DNA of 64,000 bases from Stachybotrys elegans (Eukaryota > Ascomycota > Sordariomycetes > Hypocreales > Stachybotryaceae). The position numbers and the translations under genes are program-made. Positions 22,427 through 34,239 of the stretch are shown here, piece after piece. Location: assembly GCA_020746835.1 (NCBI GenBank), contig JAGPNK010000026.1, positions 186,001-250,000 of the forward strand. Direction: 5' to 3'. How positions within the stretch are numbered: the first letter of the stretch is position 1; each line of letters begins with the position of its first letter. The notes beneath the pieces are model-generated. The model was not told the DNA's origin and did no database searches. It was given only the letters and a program-made list of their open reading frames with translations.

Positions 22427-24597
22427 ATGACTGCTGATGCCGAGCAACGGCCTGACTCGCGTCTCCTTCCTGGGTCTAAAGATCTTTCTCGAATTCGAAA
22501 GCTGAAAGCCAGATTCGGAGCATGGAGAGTAACAGTCTCCTTAGGTGTGCTCACAGCGTGCCTCGTTCTTGCGGCAAACGTAGCACTTGCTGTCTGGACT
22601 GTGCAGCACTCGGCAGGGTATGAATCGGGAACGTCTATAGTATTTGAGGGTGAGTAGCGCGACTTGTCCGCACCAATGTGTTTACTCGCTCTAACCCCCC
22701 CTCTATCAAGGCTCCTGCGAGGACAGCGAGCAAGCCACAAAATGGCCCCATCTTGCTATCAATTTCCTTTCAACACTGCTTCTCGGAGCAAGCAACAATT
22801 GCGCCCAGATACTTGTCGCACCTACTCGACAAGATGTAGACAAAGCACACGCCAAAGGCAGGTGGCTGGATATTGGGGTACCTAGCGTGCGAAATATTCG
22901 TCATATCCCCTCCTGGCGGTCCATTTTGTGTTTATTTCTCTTTCTTAGCTCTGTACCCCTGCACATGGTGTAAGTCAAATCATTTCCTTTGATTACACGC
23001 CCTGGCTTATTTAACTAATGGTCGAATAAAGCTATAACTCTGTGATACTTCAAGGTATAAGCTGGATAGAGTATGATGCTATACTTGTCACCGAAGATTT
23101 TGTCAAGGGGGGCTCGTTGGGCAATTACTACATGAATTGGGCAACAGGGAAGACATTGCAGGCATCTGCAGTGGCGAAGAATCTCACACGACTCGAAAAT
23201 GCTGAATGCCTTCAAATATTCGGCCAAGAGATGTATCAGACATCGTGGAGTGCTCTGGTGGTTGTGACATCTACCAGCTCTACCGACGGCAGCCTAGCCA
23301 ATGAATTTGGCCCGGGCCTCGACGGTGGGCTCTGCGGTGACAGCCAGTCGTACAGGTGCAATGTCCTCAACGACAATGGAGTCACGACATGGACACTAGA
23401 AAACATGCCGTTATGTCACTGGGCCGGCTGCAACAGCCCCCCCAAGGTGTCGATTGCTTATTGTCTGGCCCAACACGTACATCCACGATGCGCAATCTAT
23501 GTCAGCCTGACACTCCTATACGTTGTGATTGCCTTCAACCTCACCAAGATCTGTTGTCTCGTTCTCGCGCTATTTGGGCATAAATCTCTGCCACTGTTAA
23601 CTGTCGGCGACGCAATTGCTTCGTTTCTCAACCACCCGGATCCCGCGACTGCCAATACAGGGCCCATTTCAAAAAACATCTTTCAGGAAAAAACTCGTCA
23701 GTTCGCGGTCCCCGTTGGGCATACATTCCGATCCACGCCTCATCACTGGGCAAACGCCATTAGCAAGTCTCGATGGGTTACATGCATGGCACTGTAAGTA
23801 AAGCACATCTTATTCCATAATGCCCAGCTAACGAGAAGGCTTCATCCAGATGCGCCATTCTCTGGTGTTCAGGAGCTGCACTTCTTGTTCCTGCCGGACG
23901 TACTCACACGTTATCATTCAAGGAAAGCTTCAGCGGGAGTCCAACAGAACAAATATATCTCCCCAACGGCATATCATTTATCCTCGCCGTACTTCTAAGC
24001 AACACGCCGCAAATCCTTGTCAGCTTTGTCTATTTGTTTTATAACAACATATTTACTTGCATGGTCCTTGCATATGAATACGGCCGTTTTGCATCAACCT
24101 GCAAACCACTACGAGTCAGTCAGCCGTGTCTCTATGGATATCAACGATCATCATTTTGGCTACAGCTACCCTACCACTATATTATACCTATGATGGTTAC
24201 TACTACGTTCCTGCATTGGACAATTTCCCGAAGTTTATATATAATCCAGCTGACAGTGTACTACGCAAATATGAGCAGGAATGATGAATATTCATATGAC
24301 GGCCTGGGGTATTCGTTTTATGCTATCGTTGTATCTCTATGTTTGGGTGGAGCAATGATATTAGCCTTGCTAGGACTCTCTCGTCGAAAACTACACCCTG
24401 GAATACCCGTTGCGGCCTCATGTTCACTAGCCATAAGTGCAGCAACTCATGCCGCACAAAATGAGCTAGACGCAGCCGTCTTGCCTATTCAGTATGGGGT
24501 TGTCATATCTAGTGGGGAGGAGGAAGAAGGTCGAACACAGATTGGCTTTTCAAGTAGGCTTGTTGAAAGTCTGGTTGACGGCAAAGTCTACAGATAG
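22427..24597 (+). CDS. DUF6536 membrane protein, 663 aa
   Basis: Exons 22427-22649, 22711-22969, 23032-23793 and 23850-24597 (introns 61, 62 and 56 bp) join to 663 residues. The N-terminal block FGAWRVTVSLGVLTACLVL is the first helix of the fungal DUF6536 domain. It is followed across the introns by HLAINFLSTLLLGASN, QILVAPTRQDVDKAHAKGR, WLDIGVPSVRN and SSVPLHMVYNS, the family hallmark series. A Cys-rich extracellular-type loop and five or more helices follow, with PLRVSQP and RSSFWLQLPYHY in the last third, also typical. The function of the family is unknown; it is multi-pass and probably in the plasma or an internal membrane. Codon use is less GC-biased than in the core genes to the left. 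Confidence 0.9.
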
Positions 24598-25504
24598 AGT
24601 AGAGAAGAAGTATATAAGACCCGGCTTCAAGGTGGTGGTATCCTTATTTATCCCCGATTTTTGCGATTATCTGCTATCATGTATGGACTTTACATAGTCT
24701 TCATTATCAGAGGGGACTTCTAGAAGCCACTAGTTGTTATCCCAATGATATATTTTTATAGACACGCCATCTTGAACAAGCGTAAATCCCCTCAAGCAAC
24801 TAAGTTACATGGAATTTTCACGCCACCTTGCAGAGCTATAGCTGTTTCTCCTCGCATGTTTTCTTCTTGTCTTATCCTATCTAGTCTCAGCGAGATAGCG
24901 CTGCACGTAGCAAAGTCCTGTCATACCGCCCGGTTTGTCACGTTTGACGAATAGTCCATCTTCTCAGATGCTGGAACTTGGGCATACCTGTTGGGATATC
25001 CCGATTTATGGTGATAAACCCGTAACAGTCTTATACTCATGGCGAGGAGCTGGCGTAAAGAAAGGATCAAAGCACCCATCTCGGTTTTCTTGATTAGGCA
25101 GGTCCAGCAAGCACTGGTAATATCTGCGCAGTTAGGAGTCCCTTGTAGAATGCATCCAAGGGTAGACATATGAATCGGGCCCGAAGAGGGTGTCCGGGCC
25201 GCAGGAAGGGGAAAAGGGGTGGGGGTTCATCATACAGGCGCATCCTTCAAATACAAGCCGCCGAGGTACTAAAGCACCCTGGTACATTGTTTCGTTAGTC
25301 CCTCGCGTAGGCAACGGAATGGGGAATTGATGACACTCCCCCGGCTACCCATCCATCCATATTCCACCCCCTCATCACCAAACTCAACTCAAGACGCAGC
25401 CCAGCCCGCCCAGTCATTTACCCTTATAAGCAACCATGCGGCCACTTCTTCACGCAGCTCTTCCACTTAGGTTCTGGTAGATCTTGGACACGCCGCATTC
25501 CAAG
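24598..25504. other. Intergenic, about 0.9 kb
   Basis: The 3' flank of the DUF6536 gene and the promoter of the FAD oxidase. An in-frame ATG-led peptide at 25436 (MRPLLHAALPL...) is a possible alternative first exon for the oxidase. Nothing else is recognised. Confidence 0.4.
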
Positions 25505-27055
25505 ATGCCAATCTCACTCGCGGTCATATGTGTACGTCGGAGCGCCTATCCCTACCCACACGTTGCTGACATTCTATCTTGGGGCTCGATTGAAGTGCAG
25601 CGCCTTGCTTTCGGCAACGGAGGTGGGAAATGTTTACTTGCCAGGCAGTCTGGGCTACACCAACTCCCTGGGTTCCTACTACTCCCAGCAAGCAGCTGCA
25701 CTCTCGCCAAGCTGCATCGCCGCGCCCACCTCTGCTGAACAGGTCTCGGTCATTGTCAGGGCCCTGGTTGGAAATGACTGTCGGTTTGCCGTCCGATCAG
25801 GCGGGCATACGATGCACGCTGGCTCAGCCAATATAGCCTGTGGAGTGACGGTCGACCTGCAAGGGCTCGATTCTATCGAGCTCAACCAAGACGAATCGAT
25901 TGCTTCCATCGGGCCTGGCGCTACCTGGGGCCAGGTCTACCAGACTCTGGACCCGTTGGGATTGACGGTCCTGGGAGGCCGTGACGCTACTGTTGGCGTC
26001 GCAGGCCTCACACTCGGAGGCGGCATCTCCTGGCTGAGCCCACGATACGGCTGGGCTTGCGACATGGTGCAGCGCTTTCAGATTGTTCTTGCCGACGGCA
26101 CCATCGCCACCGTGGACGACGAGACCAGGCCCGACTTGCTCTTTGCACTTCGCGGTGGCTCCAACAACTTCGGCATCGTTACCCGCTTTGACTTCAAGAC
26201 AATCGAGCATGGCCAGATGCTCGGTGGCCTCAATCTCTACGACGTTTCCACGATCGATAGGTTCAACAAAGAGGTTGTTGGCATAGCCACTGGCGCGTAT
26301 GACGAGTACGCCACATTCTTCGCCACCTATTCTTACACGTCTTCCACTGGGTCTGCGTTGGTCATTACGCCTACCTACACGAAACCCGTCGCCAACCCTT
26401 CAGTTTTTGAGGGAATCAGGAGCCTCCCCACGCTCTTTAGCACTGTCCGCATCACCAACATGTCCGACCTGATTACATCTTCATCAAACGACGGGGTCGG
26501 CCGACGGTTAGTACTTCGTTTACTATTCCTGGATTGTAAAGGACGAGCTAACGTATTCTATGCAGCAATCTGTTCCGAACCACTACTTTTGCAGCCAACG
26601 AAGACGTCCTCAAAGCCGTCTACAGCTACTGGCAGGAAAGTGTCTCTCGCCTAGCTGGGATAGAGGGTCTAAGCTACCTCATGCTCATGCAACCATTGCC
26701 TCGTGTCTTTTACCAGCGCCATGCAAGTACCAATGCTCTGGGATTACAAGACAGGAATGAGGATCTAATGATTGCTCTAATATGGCCAACCTGGGATGAT
26801 CCGGCTGATAATGAGCTGGTCACGCAGGAGACGGATATCCTGATAGAGAAGATTGAGCTCGAGGCCAAGCGGTTGAATGCCTTTGATGGCTTCAAGTACT
26901 TGAACTACGCTGCTCAGGATCAGGATCCGCTTGCAAGCTACGGACAGGAGAATGTCAAGCGACTGAAGGAGATACAACAAAAGTACGATCCACATGGTGT
27001 TTTCACCAAGAATATGCCGGGCGGGTTCAAGCTATCGAACGTCAATGCCGCATAG
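25505..27055 (+). CDS. Secreted/vesicular FAD-linked oxidoreductase (BBE-like)
   Basis: Exons 25505-25531, 25596-26506 and 26566-27055 give 475 aa; the second and third are secure. The first exon is a best guess: the ATG at 25505 gives only a short hydrophobic leader, and the ATG at 25436 is an alternative. The FAD-binding PCMH domain is clear: CIAAPTSAEQVS, RSGGHT with the His that usually carries covalent flavin, and GVAGLTLGGGISW. RGGSNNFGIVTRFD and the C-terminal BBE motif (FKYLNYAAQDQDP, KYDPHGVF) follow. The second covalent site Cys of bicovalent enzymes is replaced (GRDATVG), so single attachment is expected. Such enzymes oxidise alcohols, sugars or alkaloid-type substrates with oxygen and are frequent in fungal secondary-metabolite loci. 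Confidence 0.88.
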
Positions 27056-27217
27056 GTCAAGATATCAGTTCAACATTCATAATCGCTCCTGGTGTTGGTT
27101 GATTCATCACCTCATTTGGTACAGAGTTCATGAACATAGTTAGATCTAGGAATGGTACACCACGCTAATTTACTTTCATCCCAGTATTAATTGAAACATT
27201 TTCATCCATTCGTTCCC

Positions 27218-28697
27218 TCATTTTACCATGTTCTTGTGATATTCAACATCTACGGATCGAAGCTCTGAATAGCGAGACATTTCCATGCCTGCGGTCATGG
27301 CGGCATCGGTCCGCGGGCGTCTGCCACCTCTGATAATGGATATCAACGTGCCCAAGGTGCCCTTTTCTACGATTGGGAGTTCGCCACTGCTTTCTGGTAC
27401 TCCATCAGATTTGGCAGTTCTCTGACTGTCAGTGTGGACAGTACCAGTGGCAGAAGAGATCAGAGATTCTCTCCATGAGCTCAGTATAGACCGTGACCGA
27501 AGAATTGCGCTCCTAAGTGTAGTGAAGACGACTGGTATACAGGCGCAAAAGAGGCCAATGTTGACTTCGGTAACCCTGAGAAGCGGTTAGATTAAGAGTA
27601 TGATGGCCAGGAGTCAATACGTACGAAAAGGCATATGCTGACATTGTTATCCAGAACGAATCGACGGAGTTTGCCTGATACAGACGGACTCTAGCGACCA
27701 CACCCGCTACCGACAGAGCACAAATTCTGAGAGAAGTCAATTAGTCGATATCGGCATACGGTTTAAGTGAATCTTACAAAAGCCCAGTCAAGAAGAGTGC
27801 AGAAACAGCAAACTTTTTCCTTGTAGACATCTCAAGCATTGAAACAGCGGCCAGAGGGATCCCGAGCAGATAGAAATCAGTGAAGCTGTTGACGACACTG
27901 ATGGAGATGGCCAGGGCGGGAGCAGTCCTCCCAACCCTCTCGGTAAATGCAGGTGATACCCAGCCTCCGTCACCGACGTGCGGCACGGTGAAGTAGGTCC
28001 AGGAAACGAGGAGGGCGGAATAACTCGTCGCGATGAAGATGATACCTCCCCATATCATGAAAGTGCTTGTCGTGGACGGGTAGAATATACGCCGGTAGAG
28101 GAAGGACAGGGATATCTTCATGCAACTATGCGCAAAAAGATTTACCACTGCAATCGCAAAGGACTCCTATACGCGGTTAATGGAGATATCTGGGCTAGAG
28201 TCTGGATGGCACCTACTTCCAGAATAGAGGGCGTCATGACAGCTGCGACGGGGATATCCCAGGCGTGACGCCCAAGAACATCATTTTGTGCTAGCGATCC
28301 ATGAGAAGTTGATTCAGGGTTCGAGATGAGTAAACTTACTGGTGACTAGCATCACAGCGGTATAGCCAATAGCACCAAGCTGGGAAGCGATATAAGTCGT
28401 CTATCAAGAAAATCGCCGACAAGGAGAACTTACGCCCGCCGCAATCATGAAGTCTGCCATTCATTAGCAAGGACCGCGGCCCAGGCGCGAGTTAAACTTA
28501 CAATCATCGGCGCCGAATCGTTGCCCCAGATGTATGCGCGTGTAGATGCGCAAAATGACTGAGAGGATACCTATGGGGAACGTAATGTAGATGGCCAGTC
28601 TCGGCTGCCAGACCTGGGATGGAGGGTCGATGAAGTTGGAGTCAAGACCATCAGGAGGGTCTGTCAACGGAACTTGACTCAGGTCAGGAAAGCTCAT
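27218..28697 (-). CDS. PTH11-like / Fung_rhodopsin seven-helix receptor, 392 aa
   Basis: Seven exons: 28697-28502, 28453-28434, 28379-28340, 28290-28217, 28166-27778, 27726-27625 and 27575-27218, with introns of 48-54 bp, join in frame to 392 residues. The second exon is only 20 bp and encodes part of DDYFMIAAG. The family pattern is present: PRLAIYITFPIGILSVILRIYTRI, then RFGADDYF, then SFAIAVVNLFAHSCMKISLSFLYRRIF, and a C-terminal cytosolic tail. Seven membrane segments are expected. The family (Fung_rhodopsin, related to Magnaporthe Pth11) includes surface sensing receptors, though most members have no known ligand. The gene shares a roughly 650-bp divergent promoter with the following P450. 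Confidence 0.88.
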
Positions 28698-29344
28698 CTT
28701 TGCGACTCTGCCGTGAGTTCGGCTACACCTGTCGCTGGAATAACGCAGACTGGTGGTGAGGGGATGAGTGTGAGGGATACGGCGCAATGATGCTGAAGCT
28801 CGTGAGAGTGAGAGTGCGAGGGAACCTATATTTCCTACGCCCTCCTCCTCAGCTCTGATGCTGCTGTCATGCTGGATTCAACCCACTCGCCGCTGACACT
28901 CGCCGCTGACACCCTACGGACGCAACAAGGATTCGGCGACATTAACTTGTCCGAGGTGCACCCGTTATCTGTCCATTTTACCCAGCCAACCAAGTCTTCT
29001 GGGCATAAGCCTTGTGTTACATTGGCACAAAGTCTTTCCTGATAGGTGTCATGGTGGGCCTACCTAGCTTCTTCTCATTTACTGTTGCTTACTGAGATGT
29101 ATGCAGGGAAGAGCGCCACGTAGGAGGATGTACATAAAGTTTCCGTATTCAACCAAGCCCCATGGCCAATGCGACCTTGTATTACTTGTGAGTTGGGCCT
29201 CCTTGGTATTGCAAGATGTGACCCATCTCACGCAGAAAAAAAAAACCAAGGGGGCATAAAGATGGTGCATATCCTCTGAGCCGTAGTCTTGATGCATCAT
29301 CGCTGGTCTGATAGACCAGTTATGTGAATGCGCGAATCGTCGCA
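28698..29344. promoter_or_regulatory. Shared divergent promoter, receptor and P450
   Basis: A 647-bp spacer between two divergent start codons. It contains a tandem CTCGCCGCTGACA repeat near 28886-28910. No factor site is claimed; co-regulation of the two genes is inference. Confidence 0.45.
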
Positions 29345-31099
29345 ATGGTTTCTGCTGTCCTCCTAGACCACCTCCCTGGCTCTTCCGCCGGGCTGCGACT
29401 TGCATATGTCTTTGTAGCAGCTATTTTCTTCTCAATTCTCCGTTACGTGGTGACCGTGGCTCAGTTTCGTGCCACCAAGAATGGCATCTCGAAACAACAC
29501 CCTCCTCTTATCCCGCATGTGGTGCCTGTGCTTGGAACCGTACCTCTCGGCCTCGTCCTAAACCCACTGAACTATGTGCAGACGTGCGTCAGGCCGCCTG
29601 TCACACGAAAAATATACTGACTCTACATAGCTTCACTGCATTTTGGCAACGCCAGCCCGTACGCGTCAGGTCTTTCTTCCAGGACATTTACGTTGTCCAA
29701 GGAGCTGGTCATCTTACAAGCATGCTCAAGCAGCATTCAATCTCGTCATTCCCAGTCCACAAATACATAATGGCCAATATATTCCTGCTCCCCAAGGCGG
29801 CACTGGACACACACGCCAAGGATAACTCGGGCCCAAGTCCGAAACCACATCTAGAGAGCACGGTAGAGCACAGGAACCGCCTCGAGTTCCATCTGCGCAA
29901 CTCTTTTCATGAGTTCCTTTTAGGTCCGGGGCAAGCATCGCTCCTAAAGAGGGTTTGCCGCACGGCAACATCCCGCATATCCTCTCTGGATGTCGGCCAA
30001 GAGTGGACACATGTCCCAGACCTTGTGCGTCTCTTTAAGCATCATCTTACAGCGGCATCAGTCGACGCCCTGACGGGGCCTATGATTATGGAGCAGAACC
30101 CTGCCTTCCCAGAAGACCTATGGTCTATTGAGGAGTATGGCATAAGGTTTCTTCTCAAGATCCCTATCTTTGACCAGAAACCCTACCAGAGTCGGGAACG
30201 CGCCATAGAAGCAGTCTACAGCTGGCAAACATGGGCTCGCAACAACTTCACCCCCGAGTCCGTCGATGAAGACGGCAACGACCCATTTTGGGGCTGCTCC
30301 TTTTTCCGAAAGAGGGATGTCATGTTCTCAGACATGGATGGCTTTTGTTCCCGCGCAAAAGCGAGTGTAGAACTCGCCGTTATTTGGGCGTATGTTGAAA
30401 CCACCCTCTCTTCATAAGGTTCGCTTGGCTCACCAAATTCATAGCGCACAAATCAACGCCGTAATGTCGTCATTCTGGATTGTTCTGGAAACATTCCTCA
30501 ACCCCGAATATCTTCAACTTGTCAGAGAAGAAGTACAGCCCTGCGTTCAAGCCGGACCAGACGGAAACCCGCAGATAGACTCGGCCAAGTTGGCACGCCA
30601 GCCATTTCTACAAGCCATGCTTTCCGAGAGCCTAAGACTCCATGTTCATGGATTCTTCGCCCGCTACCCTACCCGCAAGGATATCACGGTTAACGGCTGG
30701 GACATTCCCAAGGATCACATCTGCATTGCCAGCAGTACACCTGCTCATATGGACCCCGATTTCTGGTGCGCGGGCGCGGCTTCGGCTCATCCAGTCGACG
30801 AGTTCTGGCCGTGGCGGTTCCTGAAGAAGGATGCAGTGACGGGGGAGTTGCAATTCTCGCTCGAGGGAACCGAAGGTTACTTGGTCCCCTTTGGAGTTGG
30901 TCCACACGCTTGTCCAGGACGGACGTATGCCAAGCGTCTGAACCTCCTCACGCTCGCGCTCATGGTGACCCTCTATGACTGCGATGTGCTGGCATCAAAC
31001 GAGCAGTTGAAGATGAATGGCAAGAAGTTCCCAGCCGGAGCGCTTACCCCGTGCGACGTGGTTCCAGTCAGGATGCGGCGGAGGCAATATAGTCCTTGA
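29345..31099 (+). CDS. CYP7/CYP8-type cytochrome P450, 550 aa
   Basis: Exons 29345-29583, 29631-30389 and 30445-31099 (introns 47 and 55 bp) give 550 residues. A membrane anchor near residues 15-35 precedes a PHVVPVLGTVPLG hinge. The haem loop is FGVGPHACPGR and the K-helix is SESLRL. The I-helix reads AAQINAVMSSFW, so the usual acid-alcohol pair (AGxDT) is replaced. This is typical of the CYP7/CYP8 group (sterol 7-hydroxylases, prostacyclin synthase) and of their fungal relatives, some of which rearrange rather than hydroxylate. The substrate is unknown. The UDP-glycosyltransferase next door lies in the same direction, 495 bp downstream. Confidence 0.88.
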
Positions 31100-31593
31100 G
31101 GGGAATGTTGCTCGATCATTCGAGTCGCTTGTTTTTGCTTTCCACGGCGGGAATTTCGAGAGGTGTTCGTTCATCTTCCGGGGAGTCAAATATATCATGG
31201 GGCGGCTTCTAAAAACCAATACGTAGCTTCTCTAAGACGACTTGAATCGTCACTACCGTAATACTATTATGAAGCAATCTTGAGGAGTTCTTTGCCTTCG
31301 CCACATAATGTAGCCTCTTGTTTGTAGCATTGTAGAGCCAAAAGACTGACGCGTTCTGCAACATGTAGCCGACTCCTCCCCGATCTATGTAGGGGTTGCT
31401 GTTGGTCTCGCCACGACATGGTGCATCTAAATTTAGTTCGCCTTGGATGTTTGTTGGTCGGCTACGTGTTACTGTAGTATTTGGATGTTCTTGCAGCATA
31501 AGCGGGGTTAGCAGTGATCAGCCCCTTTACAGGCGAATATTTAATGCCGACCATGACCCCCTCCGTGCCAGGTGAACATACTGATCCGTAATC
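31100..31593. other. Intergenic between P450 and glycosyltransferase
   Basis: About 490 bp with only short frames. Contains the promoter of the glycosyltransferase. Confidence 0.4.
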
Positions 31594-33259
31594 ATGTTGG
31601 GTCGACTCCCCCTCCTGGTGACGGTAGTCTTCGCTATCGTTGCCGTACTTCTCTCTCGACGATCCCCATCCGAGCCACCCACAGTCACAGCAGGCCGCAA
31701 GAATACCGTGCTGTTCCTTACGGCAGAAGCAAGCGGCCTATCCAACGCACATGTAGCTGTCAGCGCGGCATTGCTGGAACACTACCCCGCCATCGAGGTC
31801 CATTATGCATCATTCTCCAAACTTGAGGCTAAAATCGCTCGCATTTCATCTCTGACGCGTGCCAAATACCCTACGTCAGGAGCAAATCCTATTTACTGGC
31901 ATGGGCTGCCGGGACCTGGTATTCTCGATGTTTTTGCGAGGCACTGGGGCGACACTGATGGAATGATACATGATCTGGGAGCCAAGGATTACGACAGGAG
32001 AATAGAGGACATCGCATTTACCCTATCCCCATGGGAGGTCGAGGAACACTGGACCATATACGAAGCAATCACCGACCTGGTCGACGAGATTGATCCAGCA
32101 ATTATCATTCTTGATAACATGTTAGTCCCCGCCAAAGACTTTGCAAGCAACAACAATCGCCGCGTCGTCAGTGTTTGTCCAAATGGCCTTACGGAGTTGA
32201 TTGCGGTTGATCAGCCCTGGGCTGCCATGCTGTGGAAATACCCTACGTACGTCTTGTCCCAGCTTGATTCTGCTATCCTTGCTGACAAAGTGATAGCCCT
32301 TCTACCGGAATTCCATTCCCTGTGCGATGGAAAGACATACCTACCAACATATACCTGCATCTCAAACTTGTCTGGCGTCTTCTCACCTCGCCCATGCTGT
32401 CATCCAAGCGCCAATACCTCATCAACAAGGGGATAGCCAATCCCTTTCCGCTCAGTTTTGTAGTGAAAGATGCGCCTTTGCTTATCTCCACAATCCCTGA
32501 GGCAGACTTACCAATGGACATCATGCCGCCTCACGTCAAGGTTTGTGGACCACTCGCGATTGACATCACCCCGGCAGAAGATTTGGAGCAGATAGCGGTC
32601 TGGCTAAAGCAGGCTCCCACAGTACTCATTAATCTAGGGAGCATGTTCAAGTATAACGAACAGAGGGCAGCAGCTATGGCTGGCGCGGTTGCACAGCTTC
32701 TCAACGAACAAGACGTTCAAGTGCTCTGGAAATTCGAAAAGCTCGGCAATTATAACGATAGTGTGTTTGCCAGTGTTCGCAACTATATCGACTCAGACAG
32801 ACTTAGGGTCGAGAGTTGGCTAGACGCAGACCCGATGGCCTTGCTCCGAACAGGTCATATAGTTCTGTCTGTACACCACGGAGGGGCGAATTGCTACCAG
32901 GAAGCAGTGCTGTACGTACCGAAAACTTGTCTATCATCTTGGAGGTCCTGGTTGCTAACGTGATACCCAGGGCTGGCGTCCCGCAACTTATTCTGCCGTT
33001 ATGGTTTGATCTTTTTAATTTCGCCAAGGCCGCCGAGTACCGTGGAATCGGCATTTGGCCGGGAAAGGATATAGCCCCCAGATGGACGGTTGACTCCTTG
33101 TCCGATGGATTTCGTGCTGCCCTGACCGGGCCCAAAAGTGCCTCATTGAGGCAAAATGCGCAAAAGCTAGCCACGGTTGCTTCTTCCTACGGCGGGCCAA
33201 AAGCCGCGGCGGAAGTAATCGCGGCGATGGCATCTGATATCATACTTCCCGAAGCATAG
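31594..33259 (+). CDS. UDP-glycosyltransferase (GT1 family), 518 aa
   Basis: Exons 31594-32246, 32297-32911 and 32971-33259 (introns 50 and 59 bp) join in frame to 518 residues. An N-terminal hydrophobic segment (PLLVTVVFAIVAVLL) anchors or targets the protein. The C-terminal donor-binding half carries INLGSM, then VHHGGANCYQEAVLAGVPQ with LPLWFDLFNFAKAAEY, which matches the UDP-sugar signature of GT1 enzymes. The acceptor half (residues 40-250) is divergent, as usual. It should transfer a hexose from a UDP-sugar to a small lipophilic acceptor. Its position beside two CYP7/8-type P450s suggests it glycosylates their product; this is inference. Confidence 0.9.
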
Positions 33260-33495
33260 AAGGTCAGATAGGCTTGAAAATTTAAGGTGCCGATGTGATG
33301 GCATCCGGGAATCAGACAGTTTCGCGATCTTAGATAGAATAGAGTCAGGATTTCTGCCTTGTCTACTCAATCTTATCATACATCGATGCAAGCTGGTAGT
33401 ATCTGATGATCTTATTTCCCCTTCCTTTTATCCCTCCTTCCTAGCCGTTCCCCTCTGCCCTATTCCATCCTCCTGGATCCTTTACATGCAACCCG

Positions 33496-34239
33496 TCACG
33501 TAACAGCTAATGGGGGACCAGGGATTGGATAAGGATCCACGTAGAAATTAAGGGCAAATATAATGCCTGGATCGTTGGCTCTGTACATGCTCGTGCCGGC
33601 AGTGCCGCGAGGGATCGAGTATCCTGGCCCAGAAACCCGGAGGTTGATGCACTGTGGATGGAGCTGTGCACCATTTGGTGCATACGCCGTGAGTAATGAG
33701 ATAATCTCATGTCGGAGAACGTAGTTTCCCGGAAGAAGATTGGCAGGTATGGTGACCTGCCACGCAAAGTTATTGTCGATGAGTTGATCCGACGCCCAGT
33801 ATCCAAAGGCATTATTCTGCCTGATGAGGGCTGTTGCAGCAATCTTGAAGAATCTGAGCGAGCTCTTATCGACCGTGGAACAGTTTCCATTGCACAAGGC
33901 GAGGTAGTCGAGAATCGGGCCTTTGTGAGAGAATGGCCACGAGTTCCAATGAATCGTCAAGGTCTCGCCAGCCCTGATATCGATGGAAGCTTGGCCGGGG
34001 CTGCCTTGTTTATGGCAAATGATGTCCGGGGTGCCCGCATTATTTGGTTCCACGAACCCAAGGTCGGTAGCATTAGTGGTCCATCCAGCAACGGCAGGAG
34101 GTTGTGGCAAACCAGGGTGAATCGTTGGGTCAAATCCTGGATAGCTGATGCCACCAACAGTGATAGACTTGACGAAACCATGTGCAGTGGCCCCAGAGAC
34201 GGCAAGCAACAAGGCCACAAGAGCTTTACTTCCCACCAT
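33496..34239 (-). CDS. AA9-type LPMO with altered copper second sphere
   Basis: Single exon, 247 aa. Signal peptide 1-19 (cut ATA/H) leaves His20 as the mature N-terminal His1 of the copper brace. WPFSHKGP supplies the second ligand at mature position 86, and GYW..DQLI and LRHEII are typical of AA9 (former GH61). Two positions differ from the canonical site: the His expected at mature 164 is Leu (SLLTAY), and the axial Tyr expected at 175 is His (GAQLHPQC); Gln173 is kept. No CBM1 domain follows. Family members oxidatively cleave cellulose and hemicelluloses; this one may have changed activity or have become a copper-binding protein. The frame is intact, without stops. Confidence 0.9.
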   Translation of the reverse strand: MVGSKALVALLLAVSGATAHGFVKSITVGGISYPGFDPTIHPGLPQPPAVAGWTTNATDLGFVEPNNAGTPDIICHKQGSPGQASIDIRAGETLTIHWNSWPFSHKGPILDYLALCNGNCSTVDKSSLRFFKIAATALIRQNNAFGYWASDQLIDNNFAWQVTIPANLLPGNYVLRHEIISLLTAYAPNGAQLHPQCINLRVSGPGYSIPRGTAGTSMYRANDPGIIFALNFYVDPYPIPGPPLAVT

